Positions 1 to 9,695 of a stretch of DNA of 64,000 nucleotides are shown one piece after another. Positions within the stretch are counted from its first letter, which is position 1. Each line of letters begins with the position of its first letter. This stretch comes from Nitrospirota bacterium (lineage in GTDB: Bacteria > Nitrospirota > Thermodesulfovibrionia > Thermodesulfovibrionales > JdFR-88): the NCBI GenBank assembly GCA_021813405.1, contig JAKAKS010000006.1:57916-121915 (forward strand), written 5' to 3'. The notes beneath the pieces are model-generated. The model did no database searches, was not told the DNA's origin, and worked only from the letters and a program-made list of their open reading frames with translations. A program made the position numbers and the translations under genes.

Positions 1-2
1 TA

Positions 3-2444
3 GAGGTCCCCGTAACGGGGATGACGTGCGCGGCGTGCTCTGCAAGGGTCCAGTCCGGCCTCTCCGGAATGGAGGGCATAAAATTCGTAAACGTGAACCT
101 GGCCTCGGAGCGGGCCAGTGTTGATTTCAACCCTGAAATAACCTCCCCGGAAGCCATCATAAAAAAAATAGAAGACATTGGCTATGGGGCAACCGTGGCC
201 AAACAGACCATCCCGGTTACCGGCATGACGTGCGCGGCCTGTTCCGCCAGGGTGCAAAGGGAACTGGCCGGTGTGGATGGGGTGCTGAAGGCGGATGTAA
301 ATCTGGCAACGGAAAGCGCCACGGTGGAATACCTGCCAACCCAGGCCGGCTTCCGTGAACTGCGGGAGGCCATCAGGCGGGCCGGTTACGATGTACTAAA
401 AACGCAACCGGGCGAGGATATTGTGGAGCGCGAACAGCGCGAGCGCGAGGCAAGATACCTTGCGCTTAAAAGAAAGGTTGTCACCGGGGCCGCGCTCTCA
501 GTGCCGATATTCATACTTATGTACTCGCGCTTCCTGGGGCTGTTTGCAGGCCTGCCGCTGCGCGTAAATTTCATAATGCAGATGGCCCTTGCCACCCCCA
601 TCCAGTTCTGGATTGGCAGGCAGTTCTATTCCGGGGCGGTCTCCGCGGCCAGGCACCGCACCACAAACATGAACACGCTGATAGCCGTGGGGACGTCGGC
701 GGCATACATATACAGCGCCATAGTGGTCTTCTTCCCGTCTTTCTTCATAGTGAAAGGCCTTATGCCCGCCGCTCACTTGGATGTTTACTTTGACACATCG
801 GCGGCGATAATCGTTCTTATTCTCTTGGGAAGAACGCTTGAGGCCAGGGCGCGCGGCAAAACTTCCGATGCGGTAAAAAAACTGATAGGGCTTGCCCCCA
901 AGTCTGCCCGCGTTGTGCGAAACGGCGCGGAAACAGAAGTGCCGGTAGCCGACGTTGAGCCCGGTGACGTAATCTCCGTGAGGCCGGGGGAAAAGATACC
1001 TGCGGACGGCATAGTAACGGAGGGCTACTCTTCCGTTGACGAGTCCATGATAACCGGCGAGCCCATCCCGGTTGAAAAGCGGCCCGGCGGCAGCGTAACC
1101 GGGGGCGCTATCAACAAGACCGGCTCGTTTAAATTCGAGGCCGTAAAAGTGGGCAGGAACACCGTGCTGGCCGGCATCATAGAAATGGTGCAACGAGCGC
1201 AAGGCTCCAAGCCCCCAATAGCCAGGCTGGCAGACACCATCTCGTCTTTCTTCGTGCCCGCCGTGATGGGGCTGGCCGCGCTCACGTTTATAATCTGGTA
1301 CGCCTTTGGGCCTCCGCCCGCCTTTACCTACGCGCTTCTTAATTTCATATCCGTGCTGATAATAGCCTGCCCGTGCGCCCTGGGGCTTGCAACCCCCACG
1401 TCCATTATGGTGGGCACCGGCAAGGGGGCCGAAAGCGGCATCCTCATCAGAAGCGGCGAGGCGCTTGAGGCCGCCCACAAGCTAAATTGCATAGTGCTGG
1501 ACAAAACCGGCACCGTCACACGCGGGGAACCGTCCGTAACGGACATAATCACCAACAATTCGATAACAGAGGATCAGGCGCTATACTACGCCGCTTCGGC
1601 TGAAAAAACATCCGAGCATCCGCTGGCCGGGGCCTTCCTGAAAGCAGCGCGGGAATCCGGCATCAAACTGGGGGAGACCAGGCAGTTCCAGGCCATTGCC
1701 GGCCATGGCATAAAAGGCAGCGTTGATGGCAGGGAACTGCTGCTTGGCAATTTAAGGATGATGACGGACGAGGGCATAGACACGGGCCAGCTGGCCCCGG
1801 CTGCGGAAGGGCTTTCAAACGAGGGCAAAACACCGGTGTTTCTTGCCCTGGATAAAAAACCCGCCGCCGTGCTGGCCGTTGCCGATACCCTGAAGGAGAA
1901 TTCAAGAGAGGCCATAAAGGCGCTCAGGGACATGGGGCTGGAGGTAATCATCCTCACCGGAGACAACAAAAGGCCGGCCCAGGCCATTGCCAGGCAGGCC
2001 GGGGCCGACAACGTTATCGCCGAGGTGCTGCCGGACCAGAAGGCCGAAGTTATAAAAAAGCTCCAGTCCGAAGGCAAAAAAGTGGGAATGGCTGGTGACG
2101 GCATAAACGATGCCCCTGCGCTTGCGCAGGCGGATGTTGGCATAGCCATGGGCACCGGAACGGACGTGGCGATAGAGGCCGCGGATATTACGCTGATGGC
2201 CGGAGACTTAAGAGGCGTTGTGCGCGCAATCGCCCTTTCAAAGGCAACGCTTAAAAACATAAAGCAGAACCTATTCTGGGCCTTCGCGTACAACACAATT
2301 CTTATACCAGTTGCTGCCGGGGCGCTCTATCCTTTTTTTGGCACACTTTTAAGCCCGGTATATGCAGCGGCGGCCATGGGGATGTCCTCGGTTACAGTGG
2401 TAAGCAACGCACTAAGGCTCAGGAAATTCGCCCCTCCGGTTTAA
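3..2444 (+). CDS. copA: Copper-exporting P1B-type ATPase (CopA), 5' end outside window
   Basis: Membrane pump that exports Cu(I) from the cytoplasm using ATP. The frame is open to the window edge: codons before the first ATG (position 21) read EVPVTG and complete the usual GMTCAAC start of a heavy-metal domain, so the true start lies upstream. Two HMA domains are visible, each with [11 protein letters not shown]. They are followed by transmembrane segments, the TGEP actuator motif near residue 340, the CPC metal-binding motif ([11 protein letters not shown], about residue 449), the phosphorylation site DKTGT (about 493), the SEHP motif and the [10 protein letters not shown] hinge. The C-terminal YN and MGMSS residues fit Cu(I) specificity. 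Family assignment is secure; copper rather than silver is inferred from motifs. Confidence 0.95.
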   Translation, partial: EVPVTGMTCAACSARVQSGLSGMEGIKFVNVNLASERASVDFNPEITSPEAIIKKIEDIGYGATVAKQTIPVTGMTCAACSARVQRELAGVDGVLKADVNLATESATVEYLPTQAGFRELREAIRRAGYDVLKTQPGEDIVEREQREREARYLALKRKVVTGAALSVPIFILMYSRFLGLFAGLPLRVNFIMQMALATPIQFWIGRQFYSGAVSAARHRTTNMNTLIAVGTSAAYIYSAIVVFFPSFFIVKGLMPAAHLDVYFDTSAAIIVLILLGRTLEARARGKTSDAVKKLIGLAPKSARVVRNGAETEVPVADVEPGDVISVRPGEKIPADGIVTEGYSSVDESMITGEPIPVEKRPGGSVTGGAINKTGSFKFEAVKVGRNTVLAGIIEMVQRAQGSKPPIARLADTISSFFVPAVMGLAALTFIIWYAFGPPPAFTYALLNFISVLIIACPCALGLATPTSIMVGTGKGAESGILIRSGEALEAAHKLNCIVLDKTGTVTRGEPSVTDIITNNSITEDQALYYAASAEKTSEHPLAGAFLKAARESGIKLGETRQFQAIAGHGIKGSVDGRELLLGNLRMMTDEGIDTGQLAPAAEGLSNEGKTPVFLALDKKPAAVLAVADTLKENSREAIKALRDMGLEVIILTGDNKRPAQAIARQAGADNVIAEVLPDQKAEVIKKLQSEGKKVGMAGDGINDAPALAQADVGIAMGTGTDVAIEAADITLMAGDLRGVVRAIALSKATLKNIKQNLFWAFAYNTILIPVAAGALYPFFGTLLSPVYAAAAMGMSSVTVVSNALRLRKFAPPV

Positions 2445-2525
2445 ACCGGATTCCTTGAATTTCCATTCATGCTTATGTGATAATCCCCCTTGCACACCTG
2501 ATTTCGCGCTTAAAAAGGAGGTAAC

Positions 2526-4529
2526 GTGGGGAAAACTGAAGAGTTATCAATCAATGCCATCCGCATGCTGGCGGTGGATGCCGTGGAAAGGGCCAAATCC
2601 GGCCATCCGGGCATGCCGCTTGGCGATGCGGCGATGGCTTATGTGCTATGGACCAAGGCGTTAAGGCACGACCCTAAAAACCCCGCATGGGCCAACCGCG
2701 ACCGTTTTGTGCTGTCTGCGGGCCATGGCTCCATGCTACTGTACTCGCTTCTGCACCTTACGGGTTACGGCATATCGCTTTCGGACATAAAGGATTTCCG
2801 GCAGTGGGCAAGCAAAACCCCCGGCCATCCGGAGCATTGCCCCGAGTGCGGCATAGAGACCACTACCGGCCCTCTTGGCCAGGGGTTTGCCACTGGCGTT
2901 GGCATGGCCATGGCAGAGAAATATCTTGAAAAACTCTTCAACAAGCCCGGCTTCCCGGTTATAAACTACCGCATCTTCGGCATACTGAGCGATGGGGACA
3001 TGATGGAAGGCGTACAGTCCGAGGCCGCCTCCGTTGCGGGCCACCTTGGGCTTGGCAATATAGTTTATCTGTACTCCGACAACCGCATTACGATAGAAGG
3101 AAAAACAGACATCGCCTTTACGGAAGATGTGGCCAAACGGTTTGAGGCGTACGGCTGGCACGTGCAGAAGGCAAACGGGTATGACATTGGCGGGATCGAA
3201 AAGGCCATCAAAAATGCCGTAACCGAGAAGAACCGCCCTTCCCTTATAATCGCCAGGACCGTGCTGGCATATGGCTGCCCCACCCTCCAGGGCAATCCGG
3301 AGGCGCATGGCTCCCCTCTTGGCGAAAAGGAGATAGATCTGCTCAAGAAATCATGCGGCTGGCCAACCGGCAAAAAGTTCTATGTTCCGCGCGACGTCTA
3401 TTCGCATATGAAAAAGTCTGCGGCAAAGGGCACGCAGGCGGCGGCAGGCTGGCGGCAGATGATGAAGGGGTATGCCAAAAAGCATCCAGCCCAGTACGAA
3501 TTATGGCAAAGGCTTTCATCCGGAAAAATTCTTCCGGAAGGTTTTGAAAAAGACATTCCCGAATTCAAGCCTGACGCGGGCGCCGTGGCCACAAGAAGCG
3601 CTTCCGGCAAGGTGTTAAACGCAATAGCCGCGCGCATGCCAAACCTGCTTGGCGGCTCCGCCGACCTGGCCCCCTCCAATAATACGTACCTCAAAGGCCA
3701 GGATGACTTTCTTCCCGGCAAGCCCGGCAGAAACATCCACTTCGGCGTAAGGGAGCACGCCATGGGGGCAATTTCAAACGGCATGGCCCTCAGCGGAATG
3801 CTGGTGCCTTACTGCGGCACGTTCCTTGTGTTCTCCGATTTCACAAAACCGTCCATCAGGCTTTCCGCCCTGATGAACACCCATGTTATATACATCTTCA
3901 CGCACGATTCCATCGGCCTTGGCGAAGACGGGCCCACGCACCAGCCAATAGAGCATCTGGCCGCGTTAAGGGCCATACCGGGGCTTACGGTAATCCGCCC
4001 GGCAGACGCCAACGAGACCGCCCAGGCCTGGAAACTGGCGCTTGAGAAGAACGGCCCCACATGCCTGATACTCTCCAGGGAAGGGCTGCCGGTAATAGAC
4101 CGCAACGCAAAAGGCTTCACCCCGGCCTCCGGCATTGAAAGGGGCGGATACGTCCTTCTGGATTGCAAAGGCGCACCAGATATAATCCTGATCAGCTCCG
4201 GAGCGCAGGTGCATCTGTGCGTAAAGGCGGCCCAGCTCCTGGGCGAAAAAGGCGTTAAAGCTAAAGTCGTAAACATGGCCAGCTTCGACCTGTTTGAATC
4301 TCAAACCAGGGCGTACAAGGACAAGGTGCTGCCTGCTTCGGTGTCCAAGCGGCTCTTCGTGGAGGCTGGCTCTCCGCTGGGGCTTCATAGGTATGCCGGG
4401 GACAAAGGCGAGGTACTTGCCATGGAGAGGTTTGGCGCATCCGCGCCCGGAAAAGTTGTCCTGGAAAAATTCGGTTTCACACCGGAAAACGTGGCCGCCA
4501 GGGCGATGAAGCTGGTTAAAGGGAAATAG
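2526..4529 (+). CDS. tkt: Transketolase
   Basis: Thiamine-diphosphate enzyme of the non-oxidative pentose phosphate pathway, moving two-carbon ketol units between sugar phosphates. At 667 aa it has the full family length. Visible landmarks are the N-terminal [16 protein letters not shown], the ThDP/metal site [10 protein letters not shown] with the following SDNRITIEG, and the pyrimidine-domain stretch [19 protein letters not shown]. The start is GTG 2526, chosen because an excellent Shine-Dalgarno (AAAGGAGGTAAC) ends just before it. It is monocistronic, with a strong terminator directly downstream at 4570. Confidence 0.96.
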   Translation: MGKTEELSINAIRMLAVDAVERAKSGHPGMPLGDAAMAYVLWTKALRHDPKNPAWANRDRFVLSAGHGSMLLYSLLHLTGYGISLSDIKDFRQWASKTPGHPEHCPECGIETTTGPLGQGFATGVGMAMAEKYLEKLFNKPGFPVINYRIFGILSDGDMMEGVQSEAASVAGHLGLGNIVYLYSDNRITIEGKTDIAFTEDVAKRFEAYGWHVQKANGYDIGGIEKAIKNAVTEKNRPSLIIARTVLAYGCPTLQGNPEAHGSPLGEKEIDLLKKSCGWPTGKKFYVPRDVYSHMKKSAAKGTQAAAGWRQMMKGYAKKHPAQYELWQRLSSGKILPEGFEKDIPEFKPDAGAVATRSASGKVLNAIAARMPNLLGGSADLAPSNNTYLKGQDDFLPGKPGRNIHFGVREHAMGAISNGMALSGMLVPYCGTFLVFSDFTKPSIRLSALMNTHVIYIFTHDSIGLGEDGPTHQPIEHLAALRAIPGLTVIRPADANETAQAWKLALEKNGPTCLILSREGLPVIDRNAKGFTPASGIERGGYVLLDCKGAPDIILISSGAQVHLCVKAAQLLGEKGVKAKVVNMASFDLFESQTRAYKDKVLPASVSKRLFVEAGSPLGLHRYAGDKGEVLAMERFGASAPGKVVLEKFGFTPENVAARAMKLVKGK

Positions 4530-4569
4530 AGGGTAAAACCGCTTCCGGGCTATTATTGATTTAACATGG

Positions 4570-4612
4570 AATCCGCCATTTCCGCAAAAGATGGAGTGGC
4601 GGATTTTTTATT
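4570..4612 (+). terminator. Rho-independent terminator of tkt
   Basis: The 9-bp inverted repeat AATCCGCCA / TGGCGGATT (4570-4578 and 4597-4605) is followed directly by a T tract. The stop codon of the convergent HAD phosphatase gene lies inside that T tract, so the two genes are packed tail to tail. Confidence 0.85.
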
Positions 4613-5294
4613 CTCCGGGGCCAAGCCCCAGACAGTTAAGGAGTTTTTTCAAATCGCTTAGATCCGGCAGCACGTAATCTGCCCCGGTGGCCGAAAGCTC
4701 ATCAACGGAATATTTGCCGGTTGCAACCGCAACCGCAGCGGCCCCGTAGGGCTTTGCGCAGGAAACATCCCTTGGGGTGTCCCCCACTACCACGCAATCG
4801 CTGAACGAAGAATTAAGCCCCTTAAGCGCCTGGAACCTCTTCAGCGCATACGGAAGCAGTTTGTCCCTGTCCGCGTCGTCGCTGCCGAAGGCCCCGAAAC
4901 CGAAATAATTCCATATTCCAAGCGCGCCAAGTTTTATCCTTGCGCCCTGTTCGTAATTGCCGGTTAGAAGCCCCAAAGAGACCTGCCCCATGCCCTTCAG
5001 GGCGCTCAAGGCCTGGCTTACGCCCGGCATAAGCACCTTGCCCGGTTTTTCAATCTCGCGTTCCAGATACCTGATGTAGGTTTTCATGAACACAGGGCCA
5101 TTGCCGTCCATCGAAATTCCAAATTTGGCCAGCGCCTCGTCAAATATCTGCGGGTCCGTCTTGCCGGACATGCTTATAGCCCTGAATGCGTCCGGAATGC
5201 CGAAGAGCTCCTCAAAGCTGTACTCCAGCGCCCGCCTGCCCGCGCCGCCGGAGTCCATCAATGTGCCATCTATGTCAAAAAGTACAAGTTTCAT
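4608..5294 (-). CDS. HAD-family hydrolase, phosphoglycolate-phosphatase-like
   Basis: Haloacid-dehalogenase phosphatase of the Gph/PGMB subgroup, presumably acting on a small phosphorylated metabolite in the cytosol. Motif I is FDIDGTLMDS at the N terminus with the nucleophile and acid/base aspartates, motif II is near LLTGNYEQG, and motif IV is VVVGDTPRDV. The length of about 228 aa is normal for the family. The ATG at 5294 is preferred over an upstream GTG (5300) because AAAGG sits at good spacing. The exact substrate cannot be told from sequence; phosphoglycolate is a guess by similarity. It stands alone between tkt (convergent) and two tRNA genes. Confidence 0.88.
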   Translation of the reverse strand: MKLVLFDIDGTLMDSGGAGRRALEYSFEELFGIPDAFRAISMSGKTDPQIFDEALAKFGISMDGNGPVFMKTYIRYLEREIEKPGKVLMPGVSQALSALKGMGQVSLGLLTGNYEQGARIKLGALGIWNYFGFGAFGSDDADRDKLLPYALKRFQALKGLNSSFSDCVVVGDTPRDVSCAKPYGAAAVAVATGKYSVDELSATGADYVLPDLSDLKKLLNCLGLGPGE

Positions 5295-5370
5295 TTTCAC
5301 CTTTGGATATAATATTATAATCGTTGCATCAAGTTACAGGTTGAAGCCGTCCTTTGTCACTTGTATGCGC

Positions 5371-5445
<75 letters not shown>

Positions 5446-5450
5446 TACTA

Positions 5451-5524
<74 letters not shown>

Positions 5525-5551
5525 CTTTCTTTTTTCTCTTCAAATGAAATC

Positions 5552-6352
5552 TCAGGAAATATCCGGGCAAGCCCGTTTCACGCGCCTTGCCGGGTCCTGC
5601 CGGTAATAGGCTGCAAGCACGCGGTAGAGGTCCGGGGAATGCCTCTGCAAAACCATAGGACGGTCAAAGAACTCCTCCGTTGCCACTGCGAAGAACTCGG
5701 CCTCGTTCTTGGCGCCATAGGCGTCCAGGAAGGTCTCAAGCCCCATTTCCGCAAGACGGCGCAGCCTTAAAAATTCGCGGGAACAGACGGCCACCCATTC
5801 GGCAAGCTGCGCCTGGCTGGTCATGGGCGGGGTGCCGTTTGCGGCCCCGTTAAGCATATCCAGTTTATGGGCAAACTCGTGGTATACCAGGTTGTGCCCC
5901 TGCTCCGGATGCCGCGCCCCGTGAATTACAGCATCCCACACAAGGATAACCGTCCCCCAGGTCAAAGCCTGCCCTAAAATAGGCCCGGAGGGCTCCACCG
6001 GGGCGGTCACAATCTCAAACACCCCGGGGCGGCGCTCCGGAAGCATTACAGTTGAGGGGTAAACCAGTATTGTATTTACATCCCGGTAATAATCATGGGG
6101 CAGCCCAAGTTGCAAAAGACAGGCCTGGGCGGCTATGGTAACGCGGATCTCATCGGTAAGCTCCAGCCCTCCGCACCCTTCCCAGCGCTTTTCCTCCAGA
6201 AAAACCTGCGTCATCGCCCGCAGTTCCGCCCGTTCGGCATCTTCCAGCATGCAGTAATGGGTTACGTTTGCGCGCAGAAAGGCCTCCCATTGCGGAGGCA
6301 ACGGGCGCTTTCGCGCCTCTGCGCGGCGATGATCACGCAGCCAATGCAGCAT
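5552..6352 (-). CDS. mtfA: MtfA-like zinc metallopeptidase (M90 family)
   Basis: MtfA proteins are cytosolic zinc peptidases; in E. coli MtfA binds the glucose repressor Mlc and so affects ptsG expression. The zinc-binding HEFAHKLD motif lies near residue 160 and the third-ligand region EAEFFAVATEEFFDRP near 215, both as expected. At 266 aa it has the normal length. The N terminus is arginine-rich and has no signal peptide. Family assignment is firm, but whether this host has an Mlc/PTS partner cannot be seen here. It ends 28 bp from tRNA-Arg and starts 27 bp after the AICAR transformylase stop, so the two may share a transcript. Confidence 0.9.
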   Translation of the reverse strand: MLHWLRDHRRAEARKRPLPPQWEAFLRANVTHYCMLEDAERAELRAMTQVFLEEKRWEGCGGLELTDEIRVTIAAQACLLQLGLPHDYYRDVNTILVYPSTVMLPERRPGVFEIVTAPVEPSGPILGQALTWGTVILVWDAVIHGARHPEQGHNLVYHEFAHKLDMLNGAANGTPPMTSQAQLAEWVAVCSREFLRLRRLAEMGLETFLDAYGAKNEAEFFAVATEEFFDRPMVLQRHSPDLYRVLAAYYRQDPARRVKRACPDIS

Positions 6353-6379
6353 TGGATTTGTTTTCCCTATGTTCTAATT

Positions 6380-7432
6380 CTAATGGCCGAAGAAGCCGCG
6401 CCCCTTCTTGTCCGGTATCAGATAAAAGACGATGCCCTTGTCCTCACAGAACTTTATAACGTCCTTGTCTTTAACCGAACCGCTTGTGGACATTATGGCC
6501 TTTATGCCGGCTTCGGCAAGCACCTCCACGCCGTCAGTAAACGGGAAGAAGCTGTCGCTTGAGGCCGATGCGCCCTTTGCGTCATGCCCGCAGTAGGTGA
6601 CAAGATTAAGCGCAAGTTTCGCCCCGCGCACCCTGGCCTGCTGGCCCACGCCGTTTCCGATAAGCTGGCCGTTTTTCACGATGGTTATCGTGTTGCTGTT
6701 GCTGGTGTCACCAATGGCCTTGGCAATCAGCATATCGTCTTCCTGCTGGCGCGTGGCCTGGCCGGATTTCTTCAGTTCCGGGTCGTTAAGGTCCAGTATG
6801 TAGGTGTAATTGGGCTGGGCAAGAAAGCCGCCGCGCACATACCGGTAGCGCGGAGATATGTCCAGGCTGGCCTTCCCCAGGCTCGCAAGCGCGGGGTTTG
6901 CCAGCAGCCTGCACTTGTCGCCTTTGCGCTGGAAGAGCCCCGTGGCGCTTTCGTCGAATGCCGGCGCTATTATGCCATCCAATATCCTGCGCTGCCCTTC
7001 AGGCATCCCGAAGCCAACCAGCGCCTCCGCCACTTCCTCCGTAACCGTGCAGTTCACCATCACAAGCCCGCCGAAGATGGCAAGCGGGTCGCCCATAATC
7101 ATCTTGCGGGCAACATCCGCCGGATTGTCCCCCACGGCGGCCCCGCAAGAGTTGCCGTGCTTCACGCCAACCGCTATAAAAGGCGCCTTGCCGCGGTTTA
7201 TCTCAAAGGTAGCCGCAATATGCGTTACCGTCTGAAGCAGGCGGTCCAGGTCGCAAAGATTGTTGTAGCTTGGCTCCGTCCCGGCCACAATACTGAACTT
7301 TTCAAGCGCCAGCGGATCGGCCGAGCCCCCTTCATAAAGGGCGGCAGGCACCTGGCAGCCGTTTTCGCCGTATTTGCATGTAAGGGCAAGCCTGCCCGAA
7401 AATGCCATCTGGTCCTTAGGTTTGCTTTCCAA
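6380..7432 (-). CDS. Stand-alone AICAR transformylase (PurH C-terminal-like domain)
   Basis: Predicted to formylate AICAR with 10-formyl-THF, the penultimate step of purine synthesis. Only the transformylase half of the usual PurH is present: GVKHGNSCGAAVG holds the catalytic Lys-His pair, and SSDSFFPFTDGVE with STSGSVKDKDV match the AICARFT C-terminal signature. At 350 aa there is no room for the IMP cyclohydrolase domain, which must be encoded elsewhere if IMP is made. Translation probably starts at TTG 7432, behind AAGGAGGTG. The start is unusual but well supported by that site. Confidence 0.88.
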   Translation of the reverse strand: MESKPKDQMAFSGRLALTCKYGENGCQVPAALYEGGSADPLALEKFSIVAGTEPSYNNLCDLDRLLQTVTHIAATFEINRGKAPFIAVGVKHGNSCGAAVGDNPADVARKMIMGDPLAIFGGLVMVNCTVTEEVAEALVGFGMPEGQRRILDGIIAPAFDESATGLFQRKGDKCRLLANPALASLGKASLDISPRYRYVRGGFLAQPNYTYILDLNDPELKKSGQATRQQEDDMLIAKAIGDTSNSNTITIVKNGQLIGNGVGQQARVRGAKLALNLVTYCGHDAKGASASSDSFFPFTDGVEVLAEAGIKAIMSTSGSVKDKDVIKFCEDKGIVFYLIPDKKGRGFFGH

Positions 7433-7504
7433 TTAAAAACACCTCCTTATTATTATGAATAGTGATTATACATGCCCTGCGAAAACGCAGACAAGCAGGG
7501 ATAT

Positions 7505-7533
7505 AGCTGACTGGGTCTCCTTTGATATATAAT
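7505..7533 (+). promoter_or_regulatory. Possible promoter of the tRNA-His/tRNA-Arg pair
   Basis: A perfect TATAAT lies at 7528-7533, with only a weak CTGACT-like -35 about 15 bp upstream. It is about 80 bp before tRNA-His. The -10 is convincing and the -35 is not. Confidence 0.35.
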
Positions 7534-7612
7534 ACAAGGCTAACGGATCAAGGGGCTGGGTTTAAGGCAGGTCAATCCGTTGCCTGCCCACATGCGCCTT
7601 GTTCCATAGAAT

Positions 7613-7688
7613 GGTGGGTGTAGCTCAACGGCAGAGCACTGGACTGTGGCTCCAGGTGTTGTGGGTTCGAAACCCATCACCCACCCCA
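7613..7688 (+). tRNA. tRNA-His (GUG)
   Basis: It has the extra 5' G (7613) typical of tRNA-His, paired with discriminator C. The acceptor GTGGGTG pairs with CACCCAC and the anticodon GTG sits in the stem TGGA...TCCA. The CCA end appears to be encoded (7686-7688). The intact tRNA-Arg follows 10 bp downstream. Confidence 0.95.
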
Positions 7689-7698
7689 AAAAATCCCC

Positions 7699-7771
7699 GC
7701 GCCTGTAGCTCAGTGGATAGAGCATCGGCCTCCGGAGCCGAGGGTCAGAGGTTCGAATCCTCCCAGGCGCG
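7699..7771 (+). tRNA. tRNA-Arg (CCG), integration target of the element
   Basis: The acceptor GCGCCTG pairs with CAGGCGC, the anticodon stem TCGGC/GCCGA encloses CTCCGGA (anticodon CCG), and the T arm has TTCGAAT. The gene is complete, and its 3' part from 7728 is the left copy of the 46-bp attachment repeat. Integration has therefore kept a functional tRNA; the displaced original 3' end is at 38781-38826. Confidence 0.95.
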
Positions 7772-7773
7772 CT
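7728..7773 (+). repeat. attL core, 46-bp direct repeat inside tRNA-Arg(CCG)
   Basis: These 46 bp run from the anticodon arm through the end of tRNA-Arg plus two bases and recur exactly at 38781-38826. They diverge immediately on both sides. This is the classical footprint of a tyrosine recombinase that uses a tRNA 3' end as attB. Confidence 0.95.
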
Positions 7774-7834
7774 CTCATAAGTTGCTGTTTTTACTTGCAA
7801 TCTAAAATTAGACTTAAATACATAGATGTTTCCC

Positions 7835-7856
7835 ATGTCGGGGAAATGTCGGGACT
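7835..7856 (+). repeat. Left copy of tandem 11-bp TGTCGGG repeats (possible integrase arm sites)
   Basis: ATGTCGGGGA is followed exactly 11 bp later by ATGTCGGGACT, starting 62 bp inside the left attachment core. Related tandem pairs with the same 11-bp period occur at 38655-38680 near the right end and, inverted, at 25624-25643. Spacing and position suit arm-type integrase binding sites, but another DNA-binding protein is possible. Confidence 0.5.
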
Positions 7857-7878
7857 GCAAAGGGGCGAGGGGGTCACC

Positions 7879-8136
7879 TTGTGGGGTTTGATCATCATTG
7901 CGGCGCTTGTTTATTTCTATCGGAAGGGCCGGGGATCCGTGGCAAAGGATTCCAAGCCTCAGGAAAAAAGCGGAGATGGTCTGGAAAGAGGCATTACTCT
8001 AATTCTGCAAATAGGTTTCGCCGTTCTGATATTCCTTCTTATCGTCTATTTTATACAGCGGGTCCCGGACAATACGGCCGTCTACAAGAGCGGCAATGAC
8101 TGGGGTGTAGTGCATTTTGGCGGGGACGGGCAGTAA
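7879..8136 (+). CDS. Small membrane protein at the left end of the element
   Basis: A protein of about 85 aa with two hydrophobic segments, one at the very N terminus (LWGLIIIAALVYFY) and one around residues 41-60 (LQIGFAVLIFLLIVYF), separated by a charged cytoplasmic-type loop. TTG 7879 is preferred because AGGGGGT lies just upstream; an ATG at 7846 is in frame but overlaps the tandem repeats and has a poorly spaced ribosome site. It is the only rightward gene at this end and faces the leftward lysis genes across a terminator. No family is recognised; a role in lysogeny or superinfection control is only a guess from its position. Confidence 0.55.
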   Translation: MWGLIIIAALVYFYRKGRGSVAKDSKPQEKSGDGLERGITLILQIGFAVLIFLLIVYFIQRVPDNTAVYKSGNDWGVVHFGGDGQ

Positions 8137-8140
8137 ATAA

Positions 8141-8167
8141 AAGGGCCCGGCATTTCTGCCAGGCCCT
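8141..8167. terminator. Bidirectional terminator hairpin
   Basis: AAGGGCC...GGCCCTT, extended by GGCA...TGCC, forms a strong hairpin between the convergent small membrane protein gene and the leftward lysis genes. Confidence 0.7.
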
Positions 8168-8279
8168 TGGGGCGGGGAGGTCCGGTCTGCCGCCCAACCC
8201 AATGTTTTCCGCCCTCGATGCGCCTATCTGCGCGTATAGGCCCCTGACAAGAGGTTTCCCGCTGTGAGGGCGGGGAAAG

Positions 8280-8846
8280 TTATGATTTCCCCTGCACGGT
8301 GTTCGATGAAGCCGCCGGCACGGAATTGTAAAGCATCTGGTTTTTATCCGAGGACTCCTTGGAGCTGCCAAAGAAATAAGCCAGCACAGTTCCGAAACCC
8401 ACGGCCATGGCCCCGTAAAGCTGATTTACAGGCCCCAGATTGGCAGAGGGTATACTGGCAAAGGTCATTTCCCAGACAAGCAGAAAAAAGCCCACTATCA
8501 CAGTCCAGGCAAGCAAGTAAAGATTCCAGTCCTTTTTGCCTGTCTTTGTGACTATATCCGTTTCCCGCTGCCGGGCGTTCTGGACATCGGCCAGGTATGC
8601 TTTATCGCTTTCTATGCCCAGATTGATAAGCGCTTCCTGATGCTGATCTTCAAGCTCCTTCAATTTGGCATACGTGGCCGGGTCCGCGCTTGCAAGGGCC
8701 TTGCTGACGGCCTCGGGATCCGGAGTGCAGCCCAGGGCCTTTGCAACCAGTGTGCCGGCGGTGCCTCCCACTCCCGGCAAAAGGACGTTGCCCAGAAGCG
8801 GAAGCCCCTGCCCTATCAGTGTTTGTCCTATGTCCTTCCACGTCAT
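8280..8846 (-). CDS. Phage holin of the 3TM type
   Basis: A 188-aa protein with a glycine-rich hydrophobic N terminus (about residues 8-40), a charged helical middle (ELEDQHQEAL...ADVQNARQRE) and two strong membrane segments (about 109-128 and 142-162). A TGKKDWN motif precedes the second half, and the end is polar after YFFGSS. This layout, with the DVxxAR...TGKxDW and YYFGSS-like signatures, matches the Holin_3TMs family known to me from phages and gene transfer agents. It would form membrane lesions that release or activate the endolysin. It closes the lysis cassette 8280-9930. Confidence 0.8.
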   Translation of the reverse strand: MTWKDIGQTLIGQGLPLLGNVLLPGVGGTAGTLVAKALGCTPDPEAVSKALASADPATYAKLKELEDQHQEALINLGIESDKAYLADVQNARQRETDIVTKTGKKDWNLYLLAWTVIVGFFLLVWEMTFASIPSANLGPVNQLYGAMAVGFGTVLAYFFGSSKESSDKNQMLYNSVPAASSNTVQGKS

Positions 8847-8850
8847 GGCC

Positions 8851-9108
8851 TTAAACCCCTTTCTGTGTGTCCGCCGCGGCCTGCTTGATATCGCTGGCCG
8901 TTTTGTCCGCAGCCTGCTTTATATCGTTTACGCCCTGGACCGTGGCCTGCTTGACATCGGTTACGGCCGTTTTTACATCTGCCGCAGCCTGCTTCAGTTC
9001 AGCGATATGCTGCGGGTTATGATTTTCTACGTGCTTGACGAAAATAACGGAAAGCACTCCAACCATCACTAATGCCATAGCTGCCACTACGATTGATACC
9101 GGTTCCAT
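8851..9108 (-). CDS. Membrane-anchored helical repeat protein of the lysis region
   Basis: An 85-aa protein with an N-terminal membrane helix (residues 4-24, VSIVVAAMALVMVGVLSV). A long amphipathic helix follows, built of 11-residue repeats of the type xDIKQAADxx (VKTAVTD, VKQATVQ, IKQAADKT, IKQAAADT). A perfect AAGGAGG precedes the ATG. Such 11-mer repeats resemble apolipoprotein or LEA-type helices that lie along a membrane or coil together. It sits between the endolysin and holin genes, so a spanin-like or holin-regulating role is possible but unproven. Confidence 0.65.
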   Translation of the reverse strand: MEPVSIVVAAMALVMVGVLSVIFVKHVENHNPQHIAELKQAAADVKTAVTDVKQATVQGVNDIKQAADKTASDIKQAAADTQKGV

Positions 9109-9146
9109 CAGACCTCCTTTTTTTAAAAGCGGGGAATCCCCGCCGG

Positions 9147-9695
9147 TTACTGCCCTGTGAATCGTTTGTAAAACGCCCTGATATGGGCGATATAGCTGTT
9201 GGTCTGCCTGGCGTTGCCTGGCCCCGTCACCGCTGGCAGAGCGGCCCCTACGGGCGCCCAGGACTGCGCTCCGTGGATTTTCCGGAGGGCCTTGATTATC
9301 CAGCCCGGCCCGGCGTTGTAAGAGGCAAAGGTGAAATCATGCCGTGCCCCGGGATCCTTGATGCCGCGCCAAATTCTCCATAGCTGCCGGTCGTACCGGA
9401 TCCCGCCCATGATGTTCTGTTCGGGGTCATATGGGTTCACCTTCAACCCCTTTGCGGTGGACGGCATAAGCTGGAAAAGTCCCACGGCGCCGCAATAGGA
9501 CCTGGCATCCGGATTCAGATTGCTTTCAGCCGCGGCCTGGGCCTTGCCCCAATGCCAGTCCTGATACGGAAAATAGAACTGGCCCCAGTGTCTGAGGCTG
9601 AGATCATATCTTATGGACAGCGCATTAGCGTTAGGCGAAAAAGAAGCCGAGTAGAAAAGCGCCAACGATAATAGCGTAAGCAATCGCGTTTTCAC
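9147..9695 (-). CDS. Secreted lytic transglycosylase (SLT domain), endolysin candidate
   Basis: A 182-aa protein with a clear N-terminal signal peptide (LLTLLSLALFYSASFSPNANA). The SLT/lysozyme-like fold follows, with catalytic glutamate in AAAESNLNPDARS and the family motifs GLFQLMPSTA, NIMGGIRYDRQL and FTFASYNAGPG. It would cleave peptidoglycan in the periplasm after Sec export, at host lysis. The start is GTG 9695 behind AAGGAAA, inside the 3' end of the upstream membrane-protein gene (65-bp overlap). A second SLT protein, with a membrane anchor instead, lies at 15482-15970. Confidence 0.85.
   Translation of the reverse strand: MKTRLLTLLSLALFYSASFSPNANALSIRYDLSLRHWGQFYFPYQDWHWGKAQAAAESNLNPDARSYCGAVGLFQLMPSTAKGLKVNPYDPEQNIMGGIRYDRQLWRIWRGIKDPGARHDFTFASYNAGPGWIIKALRKIHGAQSWAPVGAALPAVTGPGNARQTNSYIAHIRAFYKRFTGQ

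Noticed and set aside
498..1478. Long minus-strand open frames inside copA
   Set aside because: Antisense shadows of a well-conserved gene in GC-rich DNA; no ribosome sites.
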